Shown piece after piece: positions 23,099 through 34,600 of a DNA stretch of 64,000 bases. Origin of the DNA: Pseudomonas sp. RIT623 (lineage in GTDB: Bacteria > Pseudomonadota > Gammaproteobacteria > Pseudomonadales > Pseudomonadaceae); assembly GCF_004519305.1 (NCBI RefSeq), contig NZ_SOZA01000011.1:62001-126000 (forward strand), in the 5' to 3' direction. The translations under genes were made by a program, and so were the position numbers. How positions within the stretch are numbered: the stretch's first letter is position 1; each line of letters begins with the position of its first letter. The notes below the pieces were generated by a model. The model ran no database searches and had not been told where the DNA came from. It saw only the letters and a list, made by a program, of their open reading frames with translations.

Positions 23099-24841
23099 TT
23101 AGAGGAACAACCCGGGGCCGGGTCGAGTACCTTCGGGGAATCTGACGCCGACTTTCTGGATCTTGTTCCCGTCCATGACCGCGACGGTCCAGATCGTGCT
23201 GTGCCATTCGATCTGGTCGCCTACTACTGGCGCGCCTCCGACCTTCTGTCGGATGAACTGCGCCAGCGGCATTTTTGCGTCCAGGCCATCGAGTTTCAGG
23301 CCGTACAGTGCGGCCACCGCGCCCAGCTCGGCGTCACCCTCGAGCACGAAGTCGCCGAAGAAGCGCAGGTCCAGGCCGCGCTGTGGCGCCTGGCTGAACA
23401 GCTTGCCCAGGGCCGGCAGGTTGTGTTCGTGGCCGATCACGCAGAGCATGTCGCCGACTTCCAGCACGGTGCTGCCCGAGGGGTGCAGCAGTTGCTCGGC
23501 GCGAAACAGCGCGGCGATGCGCGTGCCTTCGGGCATCTTCAGCTCGCGCAGGGCGGCGCCGATGCACCATTTTTCCGCGCCCAGGCGGTAGACGAACAGC
23601 TCCCACTCGCTGGTGATATGCACCTCCAGCGCCGAGCGGGAGATGGGCGCCGGGTCTGGCGGCACGGTGACTTTCAGCAGCTTGGCCATCCACGGCAGGC
23701 TGGTGCCCTGCACCAGCAGCGATACCAGCACGATGAAGAACGCCAGGTTGAAGAACAGCTGCGCATCCGGCAGGCCGGCCATCAGCGGGAACACCGCGAG
23801 GATGATCGGCACCGCGCCGCGTAGGCCGACCCAACTGATGAAGCCCTTCTCGCGACCATGGAAGGCCTTGAACGGCAACAGCGCGGCAACCACCGACAGT
23901 GGCCGGGCGAACAGGATCATCCACAGCGCCAGGCCCAGCGCTGGCAGGGCGATGGGTAGCAGGTCGTGGGGGGTGACCAGCAGGCCCAGCACCAGGAACA
24001 TACCGATCTGCGCCAGCCAGGCCATGCCGTCGAGCATGTGCAGGATGCCGTGGCGGCTGCGGATCGGTTTGTTGCCCAGCACCAGGCCGCACAGGTAGAC
24101 GGCGAGGAAACCGCTGCCGTGCAGGGCGTTGGTCAGCGAGAACACCACCAGGCCGCCGGCCACCACCAGGATCGGGTATAGGCCGCCGGCCAGGTTGATG
24201 CGATTGACCAGTTGCAGCATCAGCCAGCCGCCGCCCAGGCCGAGCAGGCCGCCGATGCCGAATTCGCGCAGCAGGTGGGTCAGCAGGCTCCAGTGCAGGC
24301 CGGTCTGGCCGCTGGCGATCATGTCGATCAGGGTGACGGTAAGGAACACCGCCATCGGGTCATTGCTGCCCGACTCGATTTCCAGGGTGGCGGTGACCCG
24401 CTCGTTCAGGCCTTTGCCGCCGAGCAGCGAGAACACCGCCGCAGCGTCGGTGGAACCGACGATGGCGCCGATCAGCAGGCCCTGGATAAGGCTCAGGTCG
24501 AACAGCCAGGCGGCGACCATGCCGGTCAGCCCAGTGGTGATCAGGACGCCGACGGTGGCCAGCGACAACGCCGGCCATAGCGCCACGCGAAAGCTCGCCA
24601 CCCGGGTGCGCAGGCCACCGTCGAGCAGGATCACCGCCAGGGCCAGGTTGCCCACCAGGTAGGCGGTCGGGTAGTTGTTGAAGATGATGCCGCCACCGTC
24701 CACGCCCGCGACCATGCCGACGGCGAGGATGATGACCAGGATGGGGATGCCCAGGCGCGACGACAGCGAGCTGACCAGGATACTGGCCCCGACCAGCAAC
24801 GCGCCGATCAGGAACAGACTGTTGATGGTGCTCGCATCCAA
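23099..24841 (-). CDS. nhaP2: K+/H+ antiporter, NhaP2/CvrA type
   Basis: A 580-residue CPA1 antiporter that exchanges potassium for protons across the inner membrane. Twelve to thirteen membrane helices cover residues ~1-390, with the ion-site stretch [16 protein letters not shown] and [15 protein letters not shown] cytosolic RCK_C/TrkA-C-like and CorC-like region follows ([24 protein letters not shown]). The start is TTG at 24841 with GGAG eight bases upstream, giving 580 residues, which is the usual length. The mscK gene follows 26 bp after the stop. Confidence 0.92.
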   Translation of the reverse strand: MDASTINSLFLIGALLVGASILVSSLSSRLGIPILVIILAVGMVAGVDGGGIIFNNYPTAYLVGNLALAVILLDGGLRTRVASFRVALWPALSLATVGVLITTGLTGMVAAWLFDLSLIQGLLIGAIVGSTDAAAVFSLLGGKGLNERVTATLEIESGSNDPMAVFLTVTLIDMIASGQTGLHWSLLTHLLREFGIGGLLGLGGGWLMLQLVNRINLAGGLYPILVVAGGLVVFSLTNALHGSGFLAVYLCGLVLGNKPIRSRHGILHMLDGMAWLAQIGMFLVLGLLVTPHDLLPIALPALGLALWMILFARPLSVVAALLPFKAFHGREKGFISWVGLRGAVPIILAVFPLMAGLPDAQLFFNLAFFIVLVSLLVQGTSLPWMAKLLKVTVPPDPAPISRSALEVHITSEWELFVYRLGAEKWCIGAALRELKMPEGTRIAALFRAEQLLHPSGSTVLEVGDMLCVIGHEHNLPALGKLFSQAPQRGLDLRFFGDFVLEGDAELGAVAALYGLKLDGLDAKMPLAQFIRQKVGGAPVVGDQIEWHSTIWTVAVMDGNKIQKVGVRFPEGTRPGPGLFL

Positions 24842-24957
24842 AGGCGGTACTCCGGGACAGCGCAGAGAAAAGGGACCTGCCGCGTGAACTAGCAGGTCGC
24901 GTGCCAATCGATTCTAACCTGATGAATTGGCAGGCTGTAAAGCGTTTCTGCAGATGT

Positions 24958-24983
24958 AGAAAAGGCACCCGAAGGGTGCCTTT
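24958..24983 (-). terminator. Rho-independent terminator downstream of betA
   Basis: On the minus strand AAAGGCACCC / GGGTGCCTTT closes on TTC, forming the stable C(UUCG)G tetraloop, then TTTTC. It lies past the end of betA and before the antiporter gene, so it should insulate the bet operon. Confidence 0.82.
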
Positions 24984-25008
24984 CCATGCGTCGCCAGGGA
25001 GGGCCTCA

Positions 25009-25030
25009 TCGCCGGCAAGCCGGCTCCTAC
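25009..25030. repeat. Single REP element
   Basis: One copy of the GCCGGCAAGCCGGCTCCTAC element lies between the betA stop and the terminator at 24958. No inverted partner is seen nearby. Confidence 0.85.
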
Positions 25031-25089
25031 GGGATGATCGCAGGCCGTGAAACCTGCGCCATCCCTGTAGCGATGGGGCTGGAGCAGTA

Positions 25090-26787
25090 TTACGCCTGCT
25101 TCACTTCCCGCATCGGCTTGCCCTTCACCGGGGCATCGCCGGCCACGTAGTACTTGGCGGTGCTGCGCGGCAGTGGCTTGCGGCCACGGATCTTGTCCGA
25201 GATTTTCTCGGCGATCATGATCGTGGTGGCGTTGAGGTTGCCGGTGATGATCAGCGGCATGATCGAGGCGTCGACCACGCGCAGACCCTGCATGCCATGC
25301 ACGCGGCCCTCGCCATCGACCACGGCCATGTCGTCGGTGCCCATCTTGCACGAGCAGGACGGGTGGAAGGCGGTCTCGGCGTGCTCGCGGATGAACTTGT
25401 CCAGTTCTTCATCGGTTTGCACGTGGGCGCCCGGGCTGATCTCGCGACCGCGGTACGGGTCCAGCGCTGGCTGGGCCATGATTTCGCGGGTCAGGCGGAT
25501 GCCGTCGCGGAACTCCTGCCAGTCCTGCTCGGTGGACATGTAGTTGAACAGGATGCTCGGGTGCTGGCGTGGGTTCTTCGACTTGGCCTGGATGCGACCA
25601 CGGGCCGGCGAGCGCATGGAACCCATGTGCGCCTGGAAGCCGTGTTCCTTCACGCCGTTCGAGCCGTTGTAGTTGATGGCTACCGGCAGGAAGTGGTACT
25701 GGATGTTAGGCCATTTGAACTCAGGGCGAGTACGGATGAAACCACCGGCCTCGAACTGGTTGCTGGCGCCGATGCCGGTGCCGTTGAACAGCCACTCGGC
25801 ACCGATGGCCGGCTGGTTCCACCACAGCAGCGATGGGTACAGCGACACTGGCTGGGTGCAGGCGTACTGCAGGTACAGCTCAAGGTGGTCCTGCAGGTTC
25901 TCGCCGACGCCCGGCAGGTCGTGGACCACCGGAATGTCGAGGCTTTCCAGCAGGGCACGGGGGCCGACGCCGGAGCGCTGCAGCAGTTGCGGCGAGGCGA
26001 TGGCGCCGGAGCTGACGATGACTTCTTTGCGCGCGCGGGCTTCGACGCGCTCTTCGCTGTCACCGACCAGGTAGGTCACGCCCACGGCGCGCTTGCCATC
26101 GAACAGCACGCGGTCGCTCAGGGCGTGGGTGACGATGGTCAGGTTCGGGCGCTTCTTGGCCTGGTCCAGGTAGCCGCGCGCGGTGCTCGAACGACGGCCT
26201 TTCTTGGTTACCGAACGGTCCATCGGGCCGAAGCCTTCCTGCTGGTAGCCGTTGAGGTCTTCGGTGCGCGGGTAACCGGCCTGCACGCCGGCCTCGACCA
26301 TGGCGTGGAACAGCGGGTTGTTGCCGGCCTTGGGCGTGGCCACGCTGACCGGGCCTTCGCCGCCGTGGTAGTCGTTCGGGCCGATGTCACGGGTTTCAGC
26401 TTTGCGGAAGTACGGCAGGCAGTCCAGGTAGGTCCAGTCCTCGAGGCCTGGCAGTTCAGCCCAGCCGTCGAAGTCCATGGCGTTGCCGCGGATGTAGCAC
26501 ATGCCGTTGATCAGCGAGGAGCCACCCAGGCCCTTGCCACGACCGCATTCCATGCGGCGGCCGTCCATGTGTGGCTCCGGGTCGGTCTCGTAGGCCCAGT
26601 TGTAGCGACGACCCTGCAGCGGGAAGGCCAGGGCGGCCGGCATCTGGGTGCGGAAGTCGAAGCGGTAGTCCGGACCGCCGGCTTCCAGCAGCAGGACGGT
26701 GACGCTGGCGTCTTCGGTCAGGCGGGTGGCCAGGGTGTTACCGGCCGAACCGGCACCGACGATGATGTAATCGAATTCTTGGGACAT
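25090..26787 (-). CDS. betA: Choline dehydrogenase BetA
   Basis: A membrane-associated FAD enzyme of the GMC oxidoreductase family that oxidises choline to betaine aldehyde. The 565 residues begin [20 protein letters not shown], the FAD dinucleotide fold. The GMC signatures [15 protein letters not shown] and [18 protein letters not shown] follow, and the catalytic histidine is in [10 protein letters not shown]. The ATG at 26787 is in the family position; a longer frame upstream adds an atypical tail. It is the last gene of betI-betB-betA. Confidence 0.96.
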   Translation of the reverse strand: MSQEFDYIIVGAGSAGNTLATRLTEDASVTVLLLEAGGPDYRFDFRTQMPAALAFPLQGRRYNWAYETDPEPHMDGRRMECGRGKGLGGSSLINGMCYIRGNAMDFDGWAELPGLEDWTYLDCLPYFRKAETRDIGPNDYHGGEGPVSVATPKAGNNPLFHAMVEAGVQAGYPRTEDLNGYQQEGFGPMDRSVTKKGRRSSTARGYLDQAKKRPNLTIVTHALSDRVLFDGKRAVGVTYLVGDSEERVEARARKEVIVSSGAIASPQLLQRSGVGPRALLESLDIPVVHDLPGVGENLQDHLELYLQYACTQPVSLYPSLLWWNQPAIGAEWLFNGTGIGASNQFEAGGFIRTRPEFKWPNIQYHFLPVAINYNGSNGVKEHGFQAHMGSMRSPARGRIQAKSKNPRQHPSILFNYMSTEQDWQEFRDGIRLTREIMAQPALDPYRGREISPGAHVQTDEELDKFIREHAETAFHPSCSCKMGTDDMAVVDGEGRVHGMQGLRVVDASIMPLIITGNLNATTIMIAEKISDKIRGRKPLPRSTAKYYVAGDAPVKGKPMREVKQA

Positions 26788-26862
26788 TGAAGTACCCTCG
26801 TTGGCAGTTGTCAGGGAGCGGAAACGCCCGTGCACGAAGGCACGGGCGTGGCTAGACAGGGT

Positions 26863-28335
26863 TTAGAAAACCGAGTTGTAGCCGCCCAGCTCGACCTGGA
26901 CCGACTTGATGCGGGTGTATTGAGCCAGCGAGCTGACACCGTTCTCACGGCCGACGCCCGACTGCTTGTAGCCACCGACCGGCATTTCGGCCGGCGATTC
27001 GCCCCAGGCGTTGATCCAGCAGATACCGGCTTCGAGCTTGTGGATGATGCGGTGGGCGCGGCTGATGTCGTTGGTGCAGACACCAGCGGCCAGGCCGTAT
27101 TCGGTGTCGTTGGCGCGACGGATGACTTCTTCCTCGGTCTCGTAGCTGAGGATGCTCATCACCGGGCCGAAGATCTCTTCCTTGACGATGGTCATGTCGT
27201 CGGAGCAGTCGGTGAACACGGTCGGGGCGACGAACGCGCCCTTGGCGAAGTCGCCATCCAGCAGACGCTCACCGCCGCAGAGAACGCGGGCGCCTTCTTC
27301 TTTGCCCTTGGCAATGTACGACAGCACGCTTTCCATGTGGGCGAAGCTGACCAGCGGGCCGAAGTTGGTGTTCTCGTCTTCCGGGTTGCCAACGCGGATG
27401 CGCGCGACGCGCTCGGCGATCTTGGCTTCGAAGGCAGCTTTCATCGAGGCTGGGATGAACACGCGGGTGCCGTTGGTGCAGACCTGACCGGAACTGTAGA
27501 AGTTGGCCATCATGGCGATGTCGGCGGCCTTGTCCAGGTCGGCGTCGTCGCAGATGATCAGCGGCGACTTGCCGCCCAGTTCCATGGTGACTTCCTTGAG
27601 CGAGGAGCTCGAGGCGCTGGCCATGACTTTCTTGCCGGTGGTGGTGCCGCCGGTGAAGGAGACTTTCTCGATGCGCGGGTGCTCGGTCAGCCAGGTGCCG
27701 ACTTCGCGGCCGCTGCCGGTCAGGACGTTGAACACGCCGTTCGGCAGGCCGGCCTCGGTGAAGATCTCGGCCAGTTTCAGGGTGGTCAGCGAGGTGACTT
27801 CCGAAGGCTTGAAGATCATCGCGTTGCCGGCGGCCAGGGCCGGGGCGGATTTCCACAGGGCGATCTGGATCGGGTAGTTCCAGGCACCGATACCGGCGGT
27901 CACGCCCAGCGGCTCGCGGCGGGTGTAGACGAAGGACGATTCGCGCAGCGGGATCTGCTCGCCTTCGATGGCCGGGACCAGGCCTGCGTAGTATTCCAGC
28001 ACGTCGGCGCCGGTGACGATGTCGACGTAGCGGGTTTCGGAGTACGACTTGCCGGTGTCCAGGGTTTCCAGCATGGCCAGCTCGTCGTTGCGCTCACGCA
28101 GGATCTCGACGGCGCGGCGCAGGATGCGCGAACGCTGCATGGCGGTCATCGCGGCCCAGACTTTCTGGCCACGTTCTGCGCTCTCGACGGCCTTCTCGAC
28201 GTCAGCCTGGGTAGCGCGCTGCACGTGGGCGAGGACTTCGCCGGTGGCTGGGTTGATGGCTTCGAAGGTGGCATCGCTGCCAGCGTCGACATAAGCGCCA
28301 TCGATGTAGAGTTTTTGCGTTCCGAAACGGGCCAT
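26863..28335 (-). CDS. betB: Betaine aldehyde dehydrogenase BetB
   Basis: Oxidises betaine aldehyde to glycine betaine with NAD(P)+. The 490-residue aldehyde dehydrogenase has the glutamate motif MELGGKSPL, the catalytic cysteine in [12 protein letters not shown], and the coenzyme loop [18 protein letters not shown] lies about 6 bases before the ATG. It is the middle gene of the operon, 38 bp after betI and 75 bp before betA. Confidence 0.97.
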   Translation of the reverse strand: MARFGTQKLYIDGAYVDAGSDATFEAINPATGEVLAHVQRATQADVEKAVESAERGQKVWAAMTAMQRSRILRRAVEILRERNDELAMLETLDTGKSYSETRYVDIVTGADVLEYYAGLVPAIEGEQIPLRESSFVYTRREPLGVTAGIGAWNYPIQIALWKSAPALAAGNAMIFKPSEVTSLTTLKLAEIFTEAGLPNGVFNVLTGSGREVGTWLTEHPRIEKVSFTGGTTTGKKVMASASSSSLKEVTMELGGKSPLIICDDADLDKAADIAMMANFYSSGQVCTNGTRVFIPASMKAAFEAKIAERVARIRVGNPEDENTNFGPLVSFAHMESVLSYIAKGKEEGARVLCGGERLLDGDFAKGAFVAPTVFTDCSDDMTIVKEEIFGPVMSILSYETEEEVIRRANDTEYGLAAGVCTNDISRAHRIIHKLEAGICWINAWGESPAEMPVGGYKQSGVGRENGVSSLAQYTRIKSVQVELGGYNSVF

Positions 28336-28373
28336 AGTGTCCTCGCAAGTGCAGTGTGTGGTTGGCTACCGCG

Positions 28374-29030
28374 TCACGCTCCTGCCGGTTGGCTGGTCGC
28401 TGCGCGCGGCTGTTCAGCGGCCTGGTCGGTTGTGCCCAGGGTCTGCTGCTTAGCCAGTTGTAGATCCATGTATTCGTAAGCGATGCGTATTGCCTGCTCG
28501 GTGTCGAATGCGTCACCCGACAAGGCGCCACGCAGCCACAAGCCGTCGATCAACGCCGCCAGCCCGCGGGCAGCCTTGCGCGCATGGTAAAGCGGCAGGA
28601 CGCGGCGGAACTGGCAGCACAGGTTGGAATACAAGCGGTGATCGTTGATCCGCTGCAACCTGTGCAAAGACGGCTGGTGCATGCTGGAGGCCCAGAAGGC
28701 CAGCCAGGTTTTCATTGCCGGGCCGTTCACCTGGCTGGCATCGAAGTTGCCCTCGATGATCACCTTCAGGTGGGCGCGCGGGCTGTCATCCGTGAGGGCC
28801 TGCCGACGCGCGATCACGCCCTCGTTGAGCATGTTCATGATGTAGCGCATCGTCGCTGCGATCAGGCCGTTCTTGTCCTGAAAGTAGTGACTGATGATGC
28901 CGTTCGACACACCGGCCAAACGGGCAATCAGCGCAATGCTGGCATCTCCCAGACCGACCTGATCGACCGCCAGCAAGGTGGCTTCGATCAACTGCTGGCG
29001 GCGGATGGGTTGCATACCGACCTTGGGCAT
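28374..29030 (-). CDS. betI: TetR-family choline-responsive repressor BetI
   Basis: A 218-residue TetR-type repressor of the bet genes; choline relieves repression in characterised systems. The N-terminal helix-turn-helix ([26 protein letters not shown]) is typical. GGAG precedes the ATG ([11 protein letters not shown]). The body ends near residue 195, the usual BetI length. A further ~20 residues rich in Gln, Ala and Pro form an apparently disordered tail. It heads betI-betB-betA and faces betT, with a palindromic operator in the gap. Confidence 0.95.
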   Translation of the reverse strand: MPKVGMQPIRRQQLIEATLLAVDQVGLGDASIALIARLAGVSNGIISHYFQDKNGLIAATMRYIMNMLNEGVIARRQALTDDSPRAHLKVIIEGNFDASQVNGPAMKTWLAFWASSMHQPSLHRLQRINDHRLYSNLCCQFRRVLPLYHARKAARGLAALIDGLWLRGALSGDAFDTEQAIRIAYEYMDLQLAKQQTLGTTDQAAEQPRAATSQPAGA

Positions 29031-29508
29031 CTTGCTATCTCCTCAGGCCTGCGGGCAGACGACGAGCGGCTGCCTCGGCGAAGGCCAGTCTATTTTGTTT
29101 TGATTGAACGTTCAATCAATAAAGAATAAGCTCTGCGACAATTTGTGCCATTGACAGTTTTCAGGACGGTCACAGAAGCACGAATCGACACCCCAGGAAA
29201 TCGCGTAACCCCCGGAATACAAGGCGTTGACGGGCATGGGCGATGCAAAATACAGATTCTGCCGAGCGGTCACAGGCTGCGCGGTCGGCCCTTGGAGCGG
29301 GCCAGGTGTCTGTGGCGAATGCGCGCACCTCCACTCGGAGAGCGTGGTTTTTCACAGGCGACCGGTCTGGTTTTTTTGCAACGTTTCTATTCGGGATCAC
29401 GGTTTCCAGGGTGCTTTTATAACACCTGTCGCAGTAGGGCTATTGCACCAATTGCGTGGGAAATAACTGTTTAGCCTCCACTGCCGCACTGCCCGGAGCA
29501 TTCGTGCA
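29031..29508. other. betI-betT divergent intergenic region
   Basis: 478 bp with no convincing gene. It holds the BetI-type palindrome at 29100-29119, 70 bp before the betI start. The 389 bp between the operator and betT are otherwise featureless to the eye; a TTGACG at 29227 has no good -10 partner. The betT promoter must lie somewhere in this stretch. Confidence 0.6.
29100..29119. promoter_or_regulatory. BetI operator (perfect 20-bp palindrome)
   Basis: TTGATTGAACGTTCAATCAA is an exact inverted repeat in the divergent betI/betT region. Its core ATTGAACGTTCAAT matches the operator form described for BetI regulators. It sits close to betI, which suggests autoregulation, and could also repress betT. 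Confidence 0.88.
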
Positions 29509-31512
29509 ATGAGTTCTGCCTCCCTGACAAAGCCTCCCGCCGAGCGGGTACGGGTCAATCGCGTGGTGTTCTTCACCTCGGCGATGATGATCCTCGTTCT
29601 GACTGCCCTGCTGATCGCTGTACCCGATATCGCCGGCCAGGTGCTGGGTGTCGCCCAGAAATGGCTGACCCGTACCTTTGGCTGGTACTACATGCTGGTG
29701 ATCTGCGGTTACCTGCTGTTCGTCGTCTACCTGGCCTTCTCCGACTACGGCAAGCTCAAGCTTGGCGGCAAGGACGACACCCCCGACTTCAGCTACGGCG
29801 CCTGGGCCGGCATGCTGTTCTCCTCCGGTATCGGTATCTCGCTGCTGTACTTTGGCGCCTCCGAGCCGCTGGATCACTACTTCAACCCGCCAGAAGGCAC
29901 GCCCGCCAGCCTCGAGGCCGCGCGCCAGGGCCTGCAGCTGACCTTCCTGCACTGGGGCCTGCACGGCTGGGCGATCTACGCCCTGGTCGGCCTGGCCGTG
30001 GGTTACTTCGCCTACCGCCACAACCAGCCGCTGGCACTGCGCTCGGCGCTGTACCCGCTGGTCGGCGAGCGTTGGGTCAAGGGCGGTGCCGGCCACGCCG
30101 TGGACATCTTCGGCATGTTCGTCACCCTGCTGGGCCTGGTGACCAACCTGGGTATCGGCTCGATGCAGGTGGCCTCGGGCCTGGAATACCTGTTCGGCAT
30201 GGACCACAGCAAGACCAACCTGCTGGTGGTGATCCTGGTCATGGCCGGCGTTGCCACCGTGGCCGCGGTGTCGGGCGTGGAGAACGGCATCCGCCGTCTG
30301 TCCAACCTGAACATCCTGCTGTTCAGCGGCCTGCTGATCTTCGTGCTGCTGGCCGGCAATACCCTGCACCTGCTCAACGGCTTCGTGCAGAACATCGGTG
30401 ACTACCTCAACGGCGTCGTGCTGAAGACCTTCGACCTGTATGTCTATGAAGGCGACAACGACAAGTCCGAGCGCTGGCTGGGCCTGTGGACCGTGTTCTA
30501 CTGGGCTTGGTGGATCTCCTGGGGCCCGTTCGTCGGCATGTTCATTGCCCGTATCTCCAAGGGCCGGACCGTGCGCCAGCTGGTCAGCGGCGTGCTGCTG
30601 ATCCCGCTGGGCTTCACCCTGGCCTGGCTGTCGATCTTCGGTAACACCGCATTGGACCTGGTGATCAACCAGGGCGCGGTGGAGCTGGGCAAGACCGCGC
30701 TCGAACAGCCATCAATGTCGATCTACCAGCTGCTGGAGTTCTTCCCGGCCGCCAAGATCGTCATCGGCCTGGCAGTGTTCGTCGGCTTCGTGCTGTTCCT
30801 CACCCCGGCCGACTCCGGCGCGGTGATGATGGCCAACCTGTCGTGCAAAGGCGGCAAGGTCGACGAAGACGCCCCGCACTGGATGGTGGTGTTCTGGTCG
30901 GTGGTCATCACCCTGGTCACCATCGGCCTGCTGTTCGCCGGTAACTTCGAAGCCATGCAGACCATGGTGGTACTGGCCGGCCTGCCGTTCTCGGTAGTCC
31001 TGGTGCTGTTCATGTTCGGCCTGATGAAGGCCATGAAGCAGGACGTCGCGGTCGAAAGCGAGCGCGCCGAACTGGCCGCCCGTGGCCGTCGCGGTTTCAG
31101 CGAGCGTCTCAGCCAGCTGGACCTGCAGCCGACCCAGGCCGTGGTGCAGCGGTTCATGGACAAACAGGTCAGCCCGGCGCTGAAAGAAGCCGCCGAGCAG
31201 CTGCGTACCCTGGGCTTCGAGGTCGAGACCCGGGTAGGTCAATCGCGCAACATGATGGGCCTGCGGGTGATGATGGAAGAGGGCAACCCCTTCGTCTACG
31301 AAGCCAGCCTGGATGGCTACCTGGCCGCGCCGAGCGAGGCGCCGGTCGAGGGCGAGCCGGAAGTGCAGCAGCGCTTCTATCGCGCCGAGGTGTACCTGCA
31401 CGACGGCAGCCAGGAGTACGACCTGATGGGCTTCACCCGCGAGCAGATCGTGCGTGATGTGCTTGATCAGTTCGAAAGCCACCGCCAGTTGCTGGGGCGT
31501 GTGTACAGCTGA
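29509..31512 (+). CDS. betT: BCCT-family choline/betaine transporter BetT
   Basis: A 667-residue transporter that imports choline, or betaine, for osmoprotection. Twelve membrane helices cover residues ~20-520. The BCCT signature reads WTVFYWAWWISWGPFVGMFIARIS. The cytosolic C-terminal domain of about 150 residues (ERAELAARGRRGFSERL onward) is the long form that in other BetT proteins senses osmotic strength. It is divergent from betIBA and ends at a strong terminator. Confidence 0.95.
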   Translation: MSSASLTKPPAERVRVNRVVFFTSAMMILVLTALLIAVPDIAGQVLGVAQKWLTRTFGWYYMLVICGYLLFVVYLAFSDYGKLKLGGKDDTPDFSYGAWAGMLFSSGIGISLLYFGASEPLDHYFNPPEGTPASLEAARQGLQLTFLHWGLHGWAIYALVGLAVGYFAYRHNQPLALRSALYPLVGERWVKGGAGHAVDIFGMFVTLLGLVTNLGIGSMQVASGLEYLFGMDHSKTNLLVVILVMAGVATVAAVSGVENGIRRLSNLNILLFSGLLIFVLLAGNTLHLLNGFVQNIGDYLNGVVLKTFDLYVYEGDNDKSERWLGLWTVFYWAWWISWGPFVGMFIARISKGRTVRQLVSGVLLIPLGFTLAWLSIFGNTALDLVINQGAVELGKTALEQPSMSIYQLLEFFPAAKIVIGLAVFVGFVLFLTPADSGAVMMANLSCKGGKVDEDAPHWMVVFWSVVITLVTIGLLFAGNFEAMQTMVVLAGLPFSVVLVLFMFGLMKAMKQDVAVESERAELAARGRRGFSERLSQLDLQPTQAVVQRFMDKQVSPALKEAAEQLRTLGFEVETRVGQSRNMMGLRVMMEEGNPFVYEASLDGYLAAPSEAPVEGEPEVQQRFYRAEVYLHDGSQEYDLMGFTREQIVRDVLDQFESHRQLLGRVYS

Positions 31513-31530
31513 TAACGGCTGATCTCAGGC

Positions 31531-31565
31531 AAGGGCCCGGTTCGCGAGAACCGGGCCCTTTTCGT
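31531..31565 (+). terminator. Rho-independent terminator after betT
   Basis: A perfect 13-bp stem AAGGGCCCGGTTC / GAACCGGGCCCTT with a GCGA tetraloop, followed by TTTTCG, 18 bp after the betT stop. Confidence 0.9.
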
Positions 31566-31657
31566 TTCGCCTGCGGCCTGCGCACTATCAACATGTAGTG
31601 CCTGGTGATACGGCGAAATGGCCACCCTGGTGCCTCTGTTCAATGGAGTGCACCCTC

Positions 31658-34600
31658 ATGTCAATCGCGACACTTCCTCTCTTCGACTTCAAGGCGGTGG
31701 TTGCCCGGCAGTTCGCCGACCGACCCAGGCTGCGACAGGTGCTGGGCGAGCAACTGCTGGCGCTGCTGGTCAGAAAACACCCCATTCTGGCGCGAGTGAC
31801 GCCGACGCTCGCTTCGGCGGATGCCTTGGAGTTGTTGATCCCTGACCCGCACAGGCAGTCCTGGCAAAGAAAACCGCTGCTCGATGTGGCCGTGCAGGCC
31901 GCGCTGGACGGCACCGCGCTGAGCCTCGATCCGGTCGGCGGGCGCCACTTCGGCTTGGCGCTAGCTGAGCCGTACCGATTCCCGGGGGCTTCGGATCGTT
32001 TCGAGTACCACCAGATCGACGCGTCCGATGCCGAACTAGACGAGCTGCTCTTGGCGCTCTCCGACTATTGGCGTCAGGCGCAGGTGGATTATTGGCGCGC
32101 CGCTGGCCCGTCCGGTGTCAGTCGCGACCGCTGGTTGCAATTGGTGCTGAAGATGGCCCTGTTGCGCAACTTGCCGCTGCAGGGGCTGGATACTTATCAG
32201 CAAGCCTGCGTGCATGGGTTGCTTGGCCCGATCGCCAAGCGTCCGTCGGTCTTCGCGGTGAACGTGCAGATGACGTCCAAGGGCCAGCACTTCAACGAAC
32301 AGCAGGCGTGCCTGCTGGTGACCGGGGAATGGGATGAGCAGCAGGTGATCCTGTGGTGTTCGCCATCGAGCGTGGTCAGGGCCTTCGACTCGCTCGGCGA
32401 TTTTGCCACGGCGCTGCGTGACGAGTTGGCCGGTCGCCATCGCTTCGATGAGATGACCTGGCATCGTCAGGAGCTGGAGGGCGATGTGTTCGCCCAGCAG
32501 GCGGCACTGATGCTGGAGGCCATGTTTGCGCGGTCGCAGCAGGTTGCTGGCCGGGTGCAGGAAGGGGCGTCTGAGAAAAACCGCGTGATCGATGCCTTGA
32601 GCGATCCCGCGCAATGGTTCATCGACGGTTATTACCTCGCCCCGCCCCGCCAGGCCGTGCTGCCGCCGGGTGTGGCCAGGGCTGGCGTGGCCAGCAGTTT
32701 TGCCTACCAGGATGCGCTGTTCGCGCTGGCGCTGGACCAGGCCGTCTCGCAGGGGGCACGGGCGTTGGACGGCATTGAGGATTTGCGCAGCTATACCCGT
32801 AAGCAGTTGCGTCAGGCCATGCTGGAGGATCATCCGCTCGATGCCAACTACCAGTCGGATGACCTGATCCTCGAGCTTAAAAGCGCCGAGGGCGTGCCCG
32901 GAGGGGCCGCCACGGGGGCGGGCGGTGGCGAGCCGCTGGTGCCGCTTGCCGGCAAGTCGCTGACGGACTTCGCCATCGGCAACCTGGGGTCGTTGCAGGG
33001 CGCGCTCATCACGGCGGTCCAGCACCGCGATGGCCAGCTGATCATGCCGTGGTTGACCGCCGATTACTTGCGGGCGCTGGTCCAGCGCGTCGATATCGGT
33101 GGCCGATATCCCGCTTACGTGGCGCGGTCAATGGACGCGCAGCAAGGGCGCGCACAGCGTGTCGAGCACTTCGCCAGGGAGTGGCGCCAGGCGCTGCTGT
33201 TCAGCGCGCTGGCGGCAAGGCTCGACGGCAAGCTCAGCGAGGCTGGGCTGCAGATTGTCACCGACTATGTGCGCGGCTTGGCCGATACGACTACCTCGCT
33301 GATGCCGCTGGCTTACACCGAGGTGGGACCATCATCGCGCCATGACACCGTGCATGGCATGTATGTGCTGAGCTGCATCGCACCTGCGCGGGTGATCCTT
33401 TATCGGCCACTATACGGCCACGAGGCTGTGCGGGAGTTCAGCGACCTGGAGGCGCTCGGTAGTTCGATTCGTCAGTCGTCCACCTTGCGCGCCAGCGTTC
33501 TGCAATGGCTGGACGAGGATGCGCGCACGCATTACCACGGCGATCTCAGCGGCGATACCCTCCTGGTGCACGCTGGCATCGACCCTGGCCTGCTGCCCGA
33601 GCCGGCGCAGTTGGCTCAGCGCTTCTGGCACATCGATGTCGACAGCAAGCTGTACAACGCCAATCGTGACTGGTTGGTAGCCATCGCCGAACAAGCGACG
33701 ACCTCCACGGCGCAAAGCCGTTGGCGGATGTTCGAACAGGTAGCCTGGCTGTTGTTCCAGACTGCAGCGCCGCTGTTGCGGGGGCCGGTCGCGGTGGTGG
33801 CATGGTTGACACAATCGGTCATGGCGTTTTCGAGCGATGTGTCGGCATTGCTCGAAGGTACTGCGTTTGATGCATCGCAAGCGGTGGTGGACCTGGTACT
33901 CAATGTCGGCATGGTCTTGCTGCATAAGCAACTACCTGGGGTGACGTCCACGCTGCCTGAGCCTGTGGCTGGGTTTGACTACGCCTTGCACGGCTACTCG
34001 CAGGGCCGCGAAGCAAGCGTGGAGCCGACCCAAGGCAAAGTCGGTTTGCCGGGCGCGGTAGTGGATACGCAATTGGATTTTTCCTGGCGTGGTAACGCCG
34101 GCTTCAACTGGCTCGATCCGCAGCGGCGCCAGGCTGTTCGCCAGTTGCGTGTGAGCGTGAACCTCGAAGGTATCGCGCCGTTGGGCGCGGGGGAGGCGAG
34201 CGGGCTCTATCCAGTTGATGGGCGGCTGTATGCGGTAATGGCCAATGATGTCTATCCGGTGACGGTACTCGACGGCGAAGTACGCCTCCTCGATGCGCAG
34301 GGTGCGCCGCAGGCATGGATCACCCAGCAGGATGGTGCTTGGCGTATCGACGCCTCGATGAGGCTGGCAGGAGGAGGGCCCAAAACCCGTCTCGCGCTCA
34401 AGCAGCAGGAGAACCAGCGCCTGATCGTGGCACTGAAGGACGAAGAGAAAAGACTCATTACCGAATTGCTCGGACTGGATCGGGAGTTCGCCAGGCATCG
34501 CGATTTCTACACCCGGGCGACTGCGGACTTGAGAGCGCTGCAAGCTATCGAGCCCAGGGAGGCGCACGTCGAACAACGCTTGCAGCTCCAGCAGAGAATA

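Noticed and set aside
25297..26790. 497-codon plus-strand frame across betA
   Set aside because: Antisense shadow of a clear GMC choline dehydrogenase, with no start signal or domain.
29227..29255. Sigma-70 promoter for betT at TTGACG
   Set aside because: No acceptable -10 box occurs at 16 to 18 bases.
29145..29474. Small protein in the betI-betT gap
   Set aside because: No Shine-Dalgarno and no family resemblance; composition is unlike coding sequence here.
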